Positions 26,500-38,241 of a stretch of DNA of 64,000 bases are shown here, one piece after another. A program made the translations under genes and the position numbers. The stretch covers positions 12,157,001 to 12,221,000 of the forward strand of contig OY997596.1 in assembly GCA_963921825.1 (NCBI GenBank), written 5' to 3'. The notes beneath the pieces were generated by a model, which was not told where the DNA came from, ran no database searches, and saw only the letters and a list, made by a program, of their open reading frames with translations. The stretch comes from Erodium maritimum. Its lineage: Eukaryota > Streptophyta > Magnoliopsida > Geraniales > Geraniaceae. The stretch's first letter is position 1, and each line of letters opens with the position of its first letter.

Positions 26500-27690
26500 C
26501 AGTCATGAAGAGTACTAACGTAGAGGAAGTCGGAAGTGTGAATTCGTGCCCGATTTGCAGCATTACTATGACAACGAGGAGGAGAGGCATTGGGCCCAAG
26601 ATTCGGAGGCATACGTCCCTTCCCCGTCGGAGCAACGAACATTTCCAGCAACCCATGTCCCAAAACGCAACCCTGACACCTTCGGTTCATCCTCACCATT
26701 CCTTAGTGGAATGACGTATGAGGGCCCAATGACTTGGGAAACGGGAACAGGGTCGGGAAATAATGGGCCATGCACGGGCTATATCGGGACGACAGTCCGT
26801 ACAGTACATCGTCCTCGACCAACGTACCGAGTCCGCGTACCACCAACTCCTCCAATTGAGATGGAGTCCAACATACTGACTCCTTCCAGTTAGTACCATA
26901 AATGGACACGAGTGGAGGAAACGACATTGTTCAAAGCATGGCTAAACAACTTTGAAAACTCGGTGACCGGGGCTAATCAGTTGTCGCAGTCATTTTGGGA
27001 TGCCATCCACCGTGAGTTCGTCCAAGCGACGAGCCCAACACATGGACATGATCGGACGGGGAAGAAATGCAAGCAGCATTGAAGCGTAACTAACCGAAAG
27101 GTTAAGATGTTCCAAGGTTGTTGGTCTAAATTCAAGCACATCTACCAAACCGGTAGATCCGATGACCAGATCATGACGGATGCGGAGTAGGACTACGTGG
27201 AGAGATACGAACACGTCTTTGATTGGAAGCACAAGTGGAAGCTCGTGCGAGAAAACCCATGATGACAACATCGTATCGAGAACAAGTTCTCGATGACAAA
27301 CAATGACTTCATCGGGACTGGGGAACGACGCACACCAAGAACTCCCGGACTGAGCAACCCAATGCCTTAGATGGACATGATAACTGTCTCTACTAAAGAT
27401 GCTTATGGTCCTCGGCCAAGACCAGTCCACGGTCGCCGTCCTATGGGTCGGAATGCCGCAAAGGCTAGGAGTGGGAAGGGCAAGGAGACGACCGTTGAGC
27501 CAGACCACGCTATATTGGCCGATAGCTTGAAGGCCATCGAGCATGAGCGGTCGGCGCAACTATTGGCCCATAAGTCCTTTATGAGGGAGGTCCGCTTACT
27601 CCAGGATAAGGATACCTCCAACATGGACCTAGAGGATTTGTCTACCCATCGACTTTTTCTCCATGGCATGACCAAGAGGATTTCAGGGTA
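26500..27690 (+). pseudogene. PIF/Harbinger ORF1-type Myb/SANT-like gene relic
   Basis: Reading 26900-27265 on the plus strand gives KWTRVEETTLFKAWLNNFEN, then FWDAIHREF, then GKKCKQH, stop, SVTNRKVKMFQGCWSKFKHI, then EHVFDWKHKWKLVRENP and two stops. This is the Myb/SANT-like trihelix domain found in the ORF1 of PIF/Harbinger transposons and related plant genes (WT.xEexxLxxAWl, sFW, CKxrWxxinxxvxxFxgxy). A downstream open part (27371-27691) carries a basic GRRPMGRNAAKARSGKGKE stretch and a helical C-terminus, as in this family. The left part (26546-26893) is Pro/Ser/Thr-rich. The four internal stops show it is dead. Confidence 0.72.
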
Positions 27691-27699
27691 AGTCTGAGA

Positions 27700-29725
27700 T
27701 GTTGTTCAATTGTTTTTTATAATACTAAAGTGTGCTATTTGTAAGAGCCCTTTAAATATTAATCTAAGTTATTTGTGTTTCAGAATGTTGGGGAGGTTTA
27801 TCATTCTATCGCACAACGCTAACAACATTTCACCAGACCATAACACCAACACGTGCAACATTGCACCAGATTTGTACCACTAAAAACGAATAAATTAGGG
27901 AAGCGGAAGAGAACTTAACGGAGCTTTCAATAATTTTTCATACTTTTAATTTACATTCAAGTCGAACATTTGTAGTCGGCCATCTGTATTCAACATAGAA
28001 CTCGTTAACATTTCAATAAAAATAAGCAAAACGTTGTACGTCATCTATTTAGGGGCCAATCGCAGTCTAATTGCCACTGTGAACATAAAAAGATTAGACG
28101 CTGTTATTAGATCTATTCAGGGTCTGGTTAGGGGTTATTCAAGGTCTAATTTAGGGTCTAATCTAAAAAAACGTCCAATTAGATCGGGATTAGACCGATT
28201 TGGTCTAATCCCACTGTTGAAGGTCTAAGAGCAATTGAAACAAGTCGTTTCGATTCTAATTTACGAGTTGAAAAAACTAAATTCAAGCATTGAGTCGAAA
28301 AATCTTGGTCTGTTCACACGTCAAATTGGTGGCTCTGAAAAAGACCGTCTACGACTCTGTAGACGTCTATAGCTATCGTTTCTACGATGAAAAATTTGAC
28401 CCGCCGTTTTTACTAGCAATACGTGGTACGCTTCTACGCGGAATTTTAAGCCAATATTCGCTATAAAAAGCCATTCAAGTTCCATTTTTACCCACACCAT
28501 CATCTATTTCATTGTTCTCTCTACACAATTATCTCGAGAATGTGTACTTTTTTATGTTGTTGATGGATTCTTCTAGTGGTGACGAGCTTGATCCCACCAC
28601 AATCAACTACGCGATGTTACATGAGATGACCCGGGAGCCAAAGAATGACATGGTGTAGTCGTTACGTGTTACTTAAGGAAGACGAGGAACAAATTACTCA
28701 TATTTACTATGCTTCAAGTTATGAACCACACATAATATAAGTCAATGTATGTATGATTGTTTATCTTTGTACTCGGATTCGAACTCGGGTTTTTTGATTT
28801 TGTACTCGACTTTCAACACGACTTTCTCAATATAATGATATTTGGACATTTATATTTTCAAATGAAATATTAATTACCAAATTGCCTTTGTATTTACCAC
28901 AGTTTCTTTCCACCGAATCAGTCAAACTTACCATCCAAAGGATATGCTCTATTCAGTTCACCAAATCTACCTTATTAACTTCATCCATCCAAATCTTCCC
29001 ATTTAATAGCAACTAAACTCTCACTCTTCACACGTTTCTTATTCTCCATCTTCTCCTTTTCGATTATTTGTTTATGTTTCAGCGCCGACTCCCCACAACC
29101 CAACCTAATGGTCCCTATGGACAGAGGAAGAGGAAAAATCACTTATGCCTTATGTTGATGTTGTATGCAAACATAACTCGAGATACTACTAATCGTCTTC
29201 GATGAATGGATAGTGATGTCACACATCCGTACCCCGCTTTGAGAAGCATCTAGCGGACCATTGACAGAAGTGGAACTAAGGGGGGAAGGTGTTCAAGTTA
29301 CGTTCTTGGAATCATGGGGAACACTCGGTCCAGAAGCCACTAAATCGGAGGTGATCATGGAGGCCCATCAACAGTACGAGCGTAATGTCGGCCTCCCGTT
29401 CCCGAAGCATGACTAGTGGGCGATGGTCCGAGAATGTTCGAAATGCCGCCGCTATAATGACTTAGGTCCCCTGTAGGTTTTTATATTTTCAGTTCATATC
29501 GTTGGTGTTTCGTACTTTCGTTTTATCGGCTCCCGTAATAAAAATATTTTTCGTTCCTTCAAATTTTTCAATTGGATTTTTTTTCCAGAATAAACCCTTA
29601 TTAGATCGAATCAGTCTGTTCCCACTGCATAATCAAAATGAAAAAGACCTTCAAATGAAAGAAACCCTAAGTTAATTTTAAGAGATTTTGATCGGGAATA
29701 GACCAGTTCGGTTTATTCCTACTAC
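27700..29725. other. Decayed DNA with a possible promoter and gene start of a PIF-type element
   Basis: TATAAAAAG at 28462-28470 is followed about 100 bp later by an ATG at 28563 that opens a short frame (MDSSSGDELDPTTINYAMLH, stop after 32 codons). Similar acidic-serine starts occur in PIF/Harbinger transposase genes, but no transposase follows, so this is only a suggestion. A perfect hairpin lies at 28186-28212. The rest is AT-rich and not recognised. Confidence 0.35.
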
Positions 29726-29742
29726 AAATGCTAATAGGACTT

Positions 29743-30561
29743 TTTTTGAAACGGGAAAGAGGTATTGTATTACGATATCATATCATGCTTACAAAAAGGA
29801 ACATAACAGTCCCGGATACCAGATTTCTGTCCCAACCGGCCGTTGCCCGTCAGGCGCTCATGGTTCCATACGTGAAGTCTGCTTTGTCTCGCAGATCCAA
29901 ACTCAAGAGTTCCTCGATCCAACGTTACAAAAAAATAATAAACCAAAGTCCTAAACTTGTTTAGCCAAAAGATTATTCGATCTAAAACAGTGAAACCTAC
30001 TAGAGAATTAGCCTTTAATGCAGATTCCCCGAGACCCCCCTGCTGCAAAAGCTTGTTCGGGGTTGATAGTCCCGATTTCGGGTGCCGGGGAAATATGCCC
30101 CATCCTACCATCAATCCTCCCGGATCCCAGATCCATCGAGGGAGCGGACCCATGCCGGCGAGGGGTGACCCTGGGGCGGGAGGCCGCTGCAGATGGAAGA
30201 CGGCGCGTGGAGCCCGTATTCCGGAGAACGGCAGGGGGCCATGGTGGCTACTGGCTCGAGGGCGGGACTGGTCCGGGAACGCAGGATCGGTAGCGCGAGA
30301 CGAGGGAGAGGCCGTGGAACAGATTGAACGATAGGCAGCGACCTGCGGAGGTAGACCGGCTGCAATAAAAAAGACAAAAAATAAAACCCGTAAAATGGTA
30401 AATTGGAACCAATCCATAGGTAAACGCGTCAAGCGTAACCGTGAAAGGTGGACAAAGCGCTTTGATTCAGGAGCTTCAGGAGCATCAATTCTGCAAAAGG
30501 GGGGGAGGCTGCGCAGAGAAAGCGCAACCCCTGTTAGGTTTTTTTTATAACTATAACGTTT
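29743..30561 (-). mobile_element. Polyadenylated retroposon (LINE-like) with 17-bp target duplication
   Basis: A perfect 17-bp repeat, AAATGCTAATAGGACTT, flanks the insert at 29726-29742 and 30562-30578. On the minus strand the insert ends in an A-tail (plus-strand T-run from 29741). Its GC-rich 5' half differs sharply from the AT-rich surroundings. One minus-strand frame of 220 codons (29770-30432) spans most of it. It starts MTRLPMDWFQFTILRVLFFV, is Pro/Arg-rich in the middle and has no domain I know. The structure fits target-primed reverse transcription: an internally deleted LINE or a retroposed transcript. Confidence 0.82.
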
Positions 30562-30578
30562 AAATGCTAATAGGACTT

Positions 30579-31535
30579 ACAATGTTATATATGATTACAA
30601 TGTCAATCTTAAATAATACATTCGTTTCTTCATTTTAATATTAATATCTTGATTTGGTATCAAAATTTATAATGTCTTCCGTGTTTATTCTTTTTCTTCT
30701 CACGACTTCACTTTTTCATCAACGTCCTCTACTACCACAACATCGTTTTTATTTTCTAGTTCCTCTGTTCTCTCATCTCATATTCTCCTCAACATGCTTG
30801 ATCAACATGAATTGCTCTCACCACCGCATCAGCCTCCGTCTCCAAATATTATTGATGCCGATGTAGAGAACGCATCAGTCTCCAATCCGGTATATTTAGC
30901 CTAGTATTAGAAGGATCAATTTCTCTCTTGAATCCTCTCTTCTCTGGTAGGGGCTAAAACTTAGGATGAAGGATGAGACACACTTGCTACTACTTATTGA
31001 ATTGTAAGTTATGGTATCAAAACGCATCAAAATAGTGGATTTGGATTTAACACCGTAAAAAAGGATGGCATCCAAATCAAAGCTATTTCCACGGTCTTTA
31101 TCATCAATAACGAATTCAAAAACGTCATGGCTATGTGGAGGAAGAGAATAGATGCCGGTTTTGGAAACGAGGTTGTGTTGGAGTGGAAGGTCATAAAGAC
31201 AAAGTACGTCGTCGAAATCCAATTTTTTTTTCTTATCGCAGCGAGTACAACATATGATTTCGGCGATGCCAATTCCAAAGAAACAAGAATCAGAATCAAG
31301 AATTGCACGTTGCAATGGAGAAGAAGAAGCAGTGTTGATGTTGATACCGATGATGGGAATGGGAACCGAAATTGTCGTGTTCGATTTTGACAGTGGAACC
31401 AAACCGTGAGGATGAAGGCATCGATGCCAGCTAATGAACTAGTGACACGTGGAAAGTTGATTAAAAAAATATTCGTTGGCGTAGAGCCAACGGTTCTTAC
31501 CATATATATATATTAATTATTAAAAATAATAAAAA
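30579..31535. other. Spacer with overlapping open frames, none recognised
   Basis: Minus-strand frames at 30896-31402 and 31027-31503 overlap each other in different frames and show no domain. I do not support a gene here. Confidence 0.4.
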
Positions 31536-31539
31536 TATA

Positions 31540-32290
31540 GTTTCTCCCATCTATAAATACCAAGACCCCATTTTACTACACCCATTTCAATATCCATCTT
31601 AAAAAAATTGTCGCTTATAGTTCTTCCCGAAATCTCTCATTCTGACCAAAAAAAAATGTTGATTGACAGGATCTAGAATATCTCCTCTACCAAATTCACT
31701 ACCAAGTATCCTAGGGGATTTAAAAAAAAAATGTTGCATATTTAGCTACCCATGTTACCAAATTCATATAACCTTGGTTCCAAATTATACGAATACGTGC
31801 ACAAAGTCACATGGTTGTAGTAGTTCAACCCAAATGTCTTCTCAAATGTCATCGACAGACCCTTCCAAGTCCAAAGGCCTCAAAACACTTTGGTCTATCG
31901 ACTAAGATAAAAGGCTCATAGCTACTCGGCTCAACACATCCAAAGTTGCAATCAAAGGAAGCAACTAGCCTTAGAGACCTTTTGGGATCAAGTTTCCAAA
32001 GACTAAAATCGAGGAAATACCTTCCCGGTGAAGTAGGGATTGCAATGAAAAAAATACTTGAACAATATTGACCTCAGGTAAGAAGAATGAATCATCATTT
32101 TGAAAAGGCCCCAAAATATTGTCCTAATGGATTCATCGATGAGATATCGTTTCCATATCCCTACGGTTGTACACAAAGGAGGAAAACAACAAAGTTTGAG
32201 TACGCGCATTGATGGAAGATTTTGAGGTTGACACCCATGATTATGACGGAAGAAGGCACAACGGGGGAGAAGCAGAAAAGGTTGAATGCG
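31540..32290 (+). pseudogene. Second PIF/Harbinger ORF1-type (Myb/SANT-like) relic with promoter
   Basis: A TATA-like TATAAATACC at about 31551-31560 is followed by a CT/CA-rich leader. Around 31885-31980 the plus strand reads LWSID, stop, DKRLIATRLNTSKVAIKGSN and, one frame over, LETFWDQVSKD. This fits the family pattern WSxxEDxxLxxAWLNTSKDxxxGxxQxxxxFWxxI. The sequence has stops and frame changes and is shorter than an intact gene. Confidence 0.6.
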
Positions 32291-32546
32291 TCTGGGTCCA
32301 AGTTAACGATTTAATAGTCCCTTGATCAAGTTATCTCGTTCAAGTCAGTGATTTGATACACTATCACAGACTTGTTATTTCCTTACTAGGGCACATACTA
32401 TACACGATAGTGAAATGTCTCGTCCACATCAAAATTCTGAATATATTTGACTCTTGATAAGAAATTTAACATATTGGTATGTCTCATAAAACTCAGTCAT
32501 AGGTTTGTGCCATACCGAAGTGTCTCATCTGGAAGAGAATACGAAG

Positions 32547-33619
32547 GGTATGTAGAGTGTCACATCCTCTTTGTTGCTCTTGCACGCCCCTGTAAAAGTA
32601 AACTCAGAATTTCTGACCAATCACCGGTGACTTGAGGAGGATATCGGGCTGTTTAGAATTCCGATGATTTGGACCTTAATCGCATCGAATCCGGGAATTT
32701 TAATTTTAACCTGGTTGATTCGGTCGCTGTGATTGATGTTGTGGAAGTCGCTGCGTCTGATTCGGATTTGGGTGAGAATCGTGATCCCGTGGTTCAGGGG
32801 ATTGTTTCAATTCTTGATTTGCACTCGGTAGTGCAATCGGATGACTCTGTTTTGGATACGTCTCGATCTCTCGAGGTTAATACTGACACGCTAACTGGGG
32901 AAGAAGAATCGCAGGTTGGAGACGACATTGTTGTCGTAAGAGGGCCTGCCCATTTCGTTGCGTTGGGTCTCCCCTGGCCTGGTTCTGGGCTTCAATGGCC
33001 CGTATATCACAATTGGTAGCTCCGAGTGATGGGCATGGTTCAGCTGAATGCATTGATGTATGTGTTGGGTCGGTTACAGGTCAAACCAAAGGCCCAATTC
33101 AGGTTATTCAAACAAACCATGAACCAATTCAGGCTCCAAATATCCAGCAGGATAAGGGTAGCCCGAAGGCTGCTCAGGGTGAGCTTGTTGGTAACTCAGA
33201 GGTTAGACTTGGAAGGAAGTCCTACTCAAACCGTCAAAAAGGGAGAGTCGGCTTGCCAAACACTTATCGGATTTTTATACCGTTCAGTGTAAATCAAGGA
33301 ACCGTTCTTTGGATCGGGAAAGATATATTCGTCCTGTCAATATTGGGAAACAGGTTGAGCAATGCCGAACTGGAAAAACTCAAGTTTTAGCTTCGTCTCA
33401 TGGAACCGATGTGTGGACTACAATCCGTGAATTGGCTTCCAAGAAGAATCGCCTATGACTCCTTGTTTTCTTTTTAGAAAAAGGTCTGGTCTTTTGGTCC
33501 CCCTTAGTGGAGCCCCTTTGTAATCGTTGACTTTTACCCTGCTTCTTCTTGAATTAGGGCATTCCGGTTCCTTTTCTGGAATTGGTCTTGTTAATAAATT
33601 TTCGAGCTCATAAAAAAAA
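32547..33619 (+). mobile_element. LINE relic 3: 1.07-kb copy with 16-bp target duplication, no ORF2
   Basis: The perfect repeat GGAAGAGAATACGAAG at 32531-32546 and 33620-33635 marks the insertion. The 3' end AATAAATTTTCGAGCTCAT plus an A-run (33612-33619) is a typical plant LINE terminus. The open frame 32669-33019 and the next one, 32995-33390, are acidic or polar and look like the C-terminal part of a LINE ORF1. After 33390 the sequence goes straight into the LINE-type 3' UTR; there is no endonuclease or RT. The clean duplication shows that this short form is what was inserted. Confidence 0.85.
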
Positions 33620-33635
33620 GGAAGAGAATACGAAG

Positions 33636-34464
33636 ATATTCAAAATTTGATTTCACTTCTACTACAGATATATCTCATTTCAGTCAAACAACGTATATAA
33701 TCAAAATTGTTCTATATAAGCCATTCGAGGATATGTGTTTTACATTCGAACAAGTCCATCTAGTTAAAATGATTTTTAACAATACAATTCTAATTGTATA
33801 GCAGATGACTTCTTCAACGAGGCTATCATATTTACAAAACTTTCCTATGGTCCCCTTCTAGTTTCCTCTGTTACTTCTTCTTCTATTTGGTGATTTGGAC
33901 AATAATTTCCTCCAACTCTTTTTTACAACTCCAATGATGACGAATTGAAGACTGAAGACGAACCACCAACCAATGAAGATACAATTATGACCAATGAAAA
34001 TCACCTCCAACCAATGAAAATGTACCACCGCCTAATGATAACGACCCACTTCTTAAGTACTAAAAACTACAACACCAAACATATTCTATCTATGGTTGCT
34101 AACGCAATTGCAACCATAGATAGAAAATAATATGTCGTAATTGTTGGATAATAAGCACGAACAACTACAAGTATGTGGTTAAATGCTAGTTGCGGCAAAC
34201 AATAATATGTACATGACAACTAAATATTGTTGACCGTTGATAAAATAGCAACACATTATGTCGTGTTTGTGGCTATTATCAAACAATAGCGACACACTTT
34301 GTCATGTCAATAACTATTACTTTTCATTAGAACAATGACGCAATGTTGGTGCGTGTGGCTATTAACGAAGTCAACCTAACAATTTGACTTTAAAATAGCA
34401 TTTGTTCGAGATATTTTTCTTCCAATGATTAGGTCCGTTGAACTGCGTGTCTAAGTATGTTAAT
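33636..34464. other. AT-rich stretch with a perfect hairpin and short inverted motifs
   Basis: A perfect 16-bp inverted repeat TTCTATCTATGGTTGC (34084-34099 and 34110-34125) has a 10-nt loop. Downstream to about 34370, motifs like AATAGCGACACAC and TGTGGCTATTA recur in both orientations, as in subterminal regions of CACTA-type DNA transposons. I found no CACTA terminus, so this is not classified. Confidence 0.4.
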
Positions 34465-35370
34465 ATTGTTGTTTTGATCGGCAAAGAAAATATATTAAAT
34501 CCAATCTTTTAGAGGATGAAAGAACTGAAACACAAGCAAAGCCCTTACACCAGGAAGCACCGAACGAATCGGCTTAAACAAGAAAAAACGGAGGGCTGAA
34601 CAGATCTTAGCTCAACTATGGATCCTAAATAGATCAAACTAATACAACAAGGCCTAAAAACCATATTTTACCACCATTACACACTTAACAAGATAACATA
34701 AAAAAGGTATAGTACCCAGATTTTACCACTATGAAGCACACAAGAACAAAAGGTCCACAACCCGTATTTTCCAACCATGAAGACCAAACAAAACTGAAGT
34801 ACACCCAAACGATTGTCCGAGATTGTAAAACACCCTATCTCACTAGGATCGTCAACCTAGCACACAAATTGGTTGACGGCCTCTAACAAGTCGGCGGCCA
34901 ACACCACAAACGATAGAGACATATCAGGAGGTAAAACACACCAGAACACATTATACCCTAAATTCAATTATAAAGGAAATCAGCTAAGAGGAACGATGGA
35001 AAAACTACTCACTGACGCCAACACCTACAAACCAGCGAGCCCTAACCACAAATATAAAATGAGACAGTGAGAGTCAAACTAGAAAATAAAAAAGGGACAA
35101 TGAGAGGGACACAAATCCTAGACAACAGAATGGAATACCAGTGAACTTCACCTTATGTAGGGATTTATCACTGGTGGCCAAACGTCAAAAATACCGGAGT
35201 AAAGTCCTCCCCTGAGCCTCAGAATCTCCAGACACCACCGGCTAACAAGGAGAAGCCACGATGTTCCCCGATCTGCCTGAGACGACCGCAACTAAAAGGT
35301 TAAGAACCGGATCTGAGATCCTCATGTAAGTCCTAATTTACATAAACCCTAAATCGTGGGCATCACAATC
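34465..35370 (-). mobile_element. Possible LINE-derived non-coding copy
   Basis: On the minus strand the last bases ATATTTTCTTTGCCGATCAA resemble plant LINE 3' ends, and the body has no long open frame. There is no clear A-tail or target duplication, so the assignment is weak. Confidence 0.35.
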
Positions 35371-35920
35371 AATCACAGAATAAATAGATGGAGAGAGTTT
35401 TAGGAATACTTCCATTCATGGTTGTAGATGTACTTGTAGATGATATGGTTGGGCATAACGAACTTGTATCCGGAGCGTACTCAGATTGCCTATGTACTCC
35501 CCAACAGTATATGAGAGATCAAAGTCCATGTAGTTCGCCTTATGAACTTCGGTTTCTCTCCCCTTCCTATACACTCTTTTAAGTGTTTGTGTATTGTAGA
35601 AGTTACATGTATTTATTGGTGGAGAGAGGACCAAGATTCTTTATTAGGGTTTCATTAGGATTCAATCTCTACCGTCCATCAAAGTAGAGATTGAATAAGG
35701 AAAGACTTCTTTACTAATCAATTGATAGTTACAGTTTAATTAGAATAACACATTTTCTAAAAATGATGGGTTTCTAATTGACCACACAATAGGGAAGATT
35801 ATATTTATATTTAATAACCCCAAATAAATATATTCCAACACCTCACCGCAACGCTAGAAGAGCAGCAACACCAAGACGCCCGGAGGCGGAGCTGCAACTC
35901 ACCATAGGCTTGAGCTCCGA

Positions 35921-36052
35921 CGAGTAGTACCCGACAAACTCTGAAGGCCGACACAAACCTTCGGCGAGTGGCACCCGACAAACTCTGAAGGCCGGCACAA
36001 ATCTTCGGCGAGTAGCACCCGACAAACTTTGAAGGCCGACACAAATCTAGTA
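35921..36052. repeat. 44-bp tandem repeat, three copies
   Basis: The unit starts CGAGTGGCACCCGACAAACT and ends with TTCGG. Three copies start at 35921, 35965 and 36009 with a few differences each. It is GC-rich in AT-rich surroundings. Confidence 0.85.
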
Positions 36053-37379
36053 GTAAAACTTGCATCTTTCTTATACGGTTTATTTGTATACATTGAAAAT
36101 CATCACGGCTGACTTTAATATAATATTATTTAACTGGTCGACCTAACATTCAACTTAGCTAATATATTTATAAAACAGTCTACATAGTACAATGTATAGG
36201 CATATTTATAAGAAAGAAGGTGACCTAATTGATAAATTAATATTTGGAGAAACAAAAGTCAAAGATAGAGTGCTAAACCAAGAGAAAGAATACGTGTCGC
36301 AGGAAGTGGACAAACATTACAGTGGTGGTGTGGTTGCTCTCATTAACCACTTATAATACAAACATCAAAATGCAACTACTACGTACCAATACCATGCAAT
36401 GCAATATATACATATATTAGTCTCTTTGTTTCAAGTTTATCAACACATGCACGGACTCAACATCAACCGTAGAGAGCATCCATGACTTGATAACGATCCA
36501 TTCGACTAGTTGCTTCAAAGTCAGGGAAGCTTTGTTCGTATTCGGCTTTGACTTTTCGTTTTAAAAGGGTTTTTAGGCATTAGGACAAACGGGTCGTTGA
36601 CTGTCAGTAAATGGTTTAGATGTTTCTCTCCGAGAGTGGGCTCAGGTTGTAGGAGATGGAGCTTAAAACGTTGTTTTCTCCAAAGTCAACCCTTGCGTGG
36701 GGGTTGAGGTCCCCGGTTTTGTCGGAAATTCACGTGTGGATCGGTTCGAGCATCTGTTCCCGTGCTCCTGCCGATCGAAGAAGCTTATACGGCCTAAGTA
36801 TATTAGATAAGTCATTTCTTAGCCCCACACTAAATGGTACAGGATGTAATTCCCAAACCTTGTGGTGGCTCTTAATATTTTAGGATAATGCAAAATTTAA
36901 ATCTAGAATTTGTTGCAATTCTTGATGTATATGCATATGGTGACCATATAAAAAATTATTTTCGGAAAAAGGATTTGATGGACAATCTACTATGAATTGT
37001 GACCCCCTTTCATTATTGGGTGTTAAGAAGCTTTATAGTCATACTAGAGTTACCATGTTTACTTGTGTAGCTCAATCTCCTATTAAGGAATATCAATATC
37101 AATACTGTAGTAGTGATAATATTTAGTGATCAATTGATTCATAAATTTAGATGCATCATCTATAATAGTAATATGTTTTGCCTCCCTATGGAAACCCGAA
37201 TTAGTAATTGAGTGCTTCAATCTATTTTATGGAAAGAGACAGCCATTTTACTTTTATAAGGAAATATGCTTTCTATGTTGCTTCGATTGGGTGAGAAAAA
37301 AACTTGGATGAGCTGAACTCTCTGACGAATGAAAGCACATGTTTATATTAACATTTTCTTAGAGCATTTACAACTGATC
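36053..37379. other. Spacer, possibly with a small LINE ORF1 scrap
   Basis: Around 36637-36800 the plus strand reads EWAQVVGDGA, stop, NVVFSKVNPCVGVEVPGFVG, reminiscent of a motif in plant LINE ORF1 proteins, but too short to claim. Nothing else is recognised. Confidence 0.35.
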
Positions 37380-38241
37380 GACGTAAGGGCAGCGCAAGTC
37401 GTTCGGCACCATTGAAACATTGAGCTATGCGTCATGGTGACGGTGTAAGTAGATGCACATGAAGGCGACGTAGGGATTTTGGAGTAGGATTCTATGCCAG
37501 GCCCTTGCGTTATAAACTGATGCAGGATCGATTAATCGACGCAATGACAAGCCAGTTTTCCAATAAAGCAACAACAGATGTCCCCCAGAAACTAATAGCA
37601 TGGCCAAGACCACGACTTCACAATGCGTCTGAAAGTTCTGCACGTGCATCATCAATATATATGGGTCAACCTATTTATGTCGGCCAAATGAAGAAGATAC
37701 TCGGCGTATATTGGAAGTCACGAAGCACGTGACTTACCAAGGATTTATGGATTCTTGACTACATGTATAGGTGGTGGAAGAATTGTAGGTAGCATGGACT
37801 AGACAATTCTCACAAGGAGACCATAACAACGTCTCAACAATCATGTTGAAAATCGTGGCAACCTAAGACCTATGGATATCGCATGTGTTTTTTGGTGTCA
37901 CGGTATCAAAGAACAACATCAATGTACAAACATTGTTCGCACAAGTTATGGAACATTTTTCCTAACCAGTCTGGTACATGGTGAACGGTAACGAGTACAC
38001 TTCTCATTATTTGACTAATGGTATCCACCATGGACTGCATTTTTCAAAACAATACCATTTCCACAACTGTCGATTGATGTTGACTAAATGTCAAGAGGCG
38101 GAGATGAGGGATATAGAACAAACATTCATGGTTTTACAAGCTCATTTTCACACTATTACTCACCCAAATCAAATGTGGTATAGGGAGTCACTTGACGTAA
38201 TCATGAATGTTTGTATTACATTCCATAACATGATAGTTTAG
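37380..38241 (+). pseudogene. PIF/Harbinger transposase (DDE_Tnp_4-like) relic
   Basis: The last 87 codons (37978-38241) are open: YLTNGIHHG, then EAEMRDIEQTFMVLQAHFHT, then IMNVCITFHNMIV. This matches the C-terminal end of plant PIF/Harbinger transposases (YYLxDGIYP, xxxRKDVERAFGVLQxRF, IMxxCIIMHNMIVE). Upstream, allowing frame changes, fragments of the WKNCPxAW and DLWIWHxFFGxxGSxNDINVL regions are visible (for example DLWISHVFFGVTVSKNNINV at about 37867-37926). The conserved D/N of the catalytic region is only partly kept and many stops occur. It is dead. Confidence 0.75.

Noticed and set aside
30896..31503. Two overlapping minus-strand ORFs of about 160 codons
   Set aside because: They are in different frames of the same DNA, have no domain and no supporting signals.
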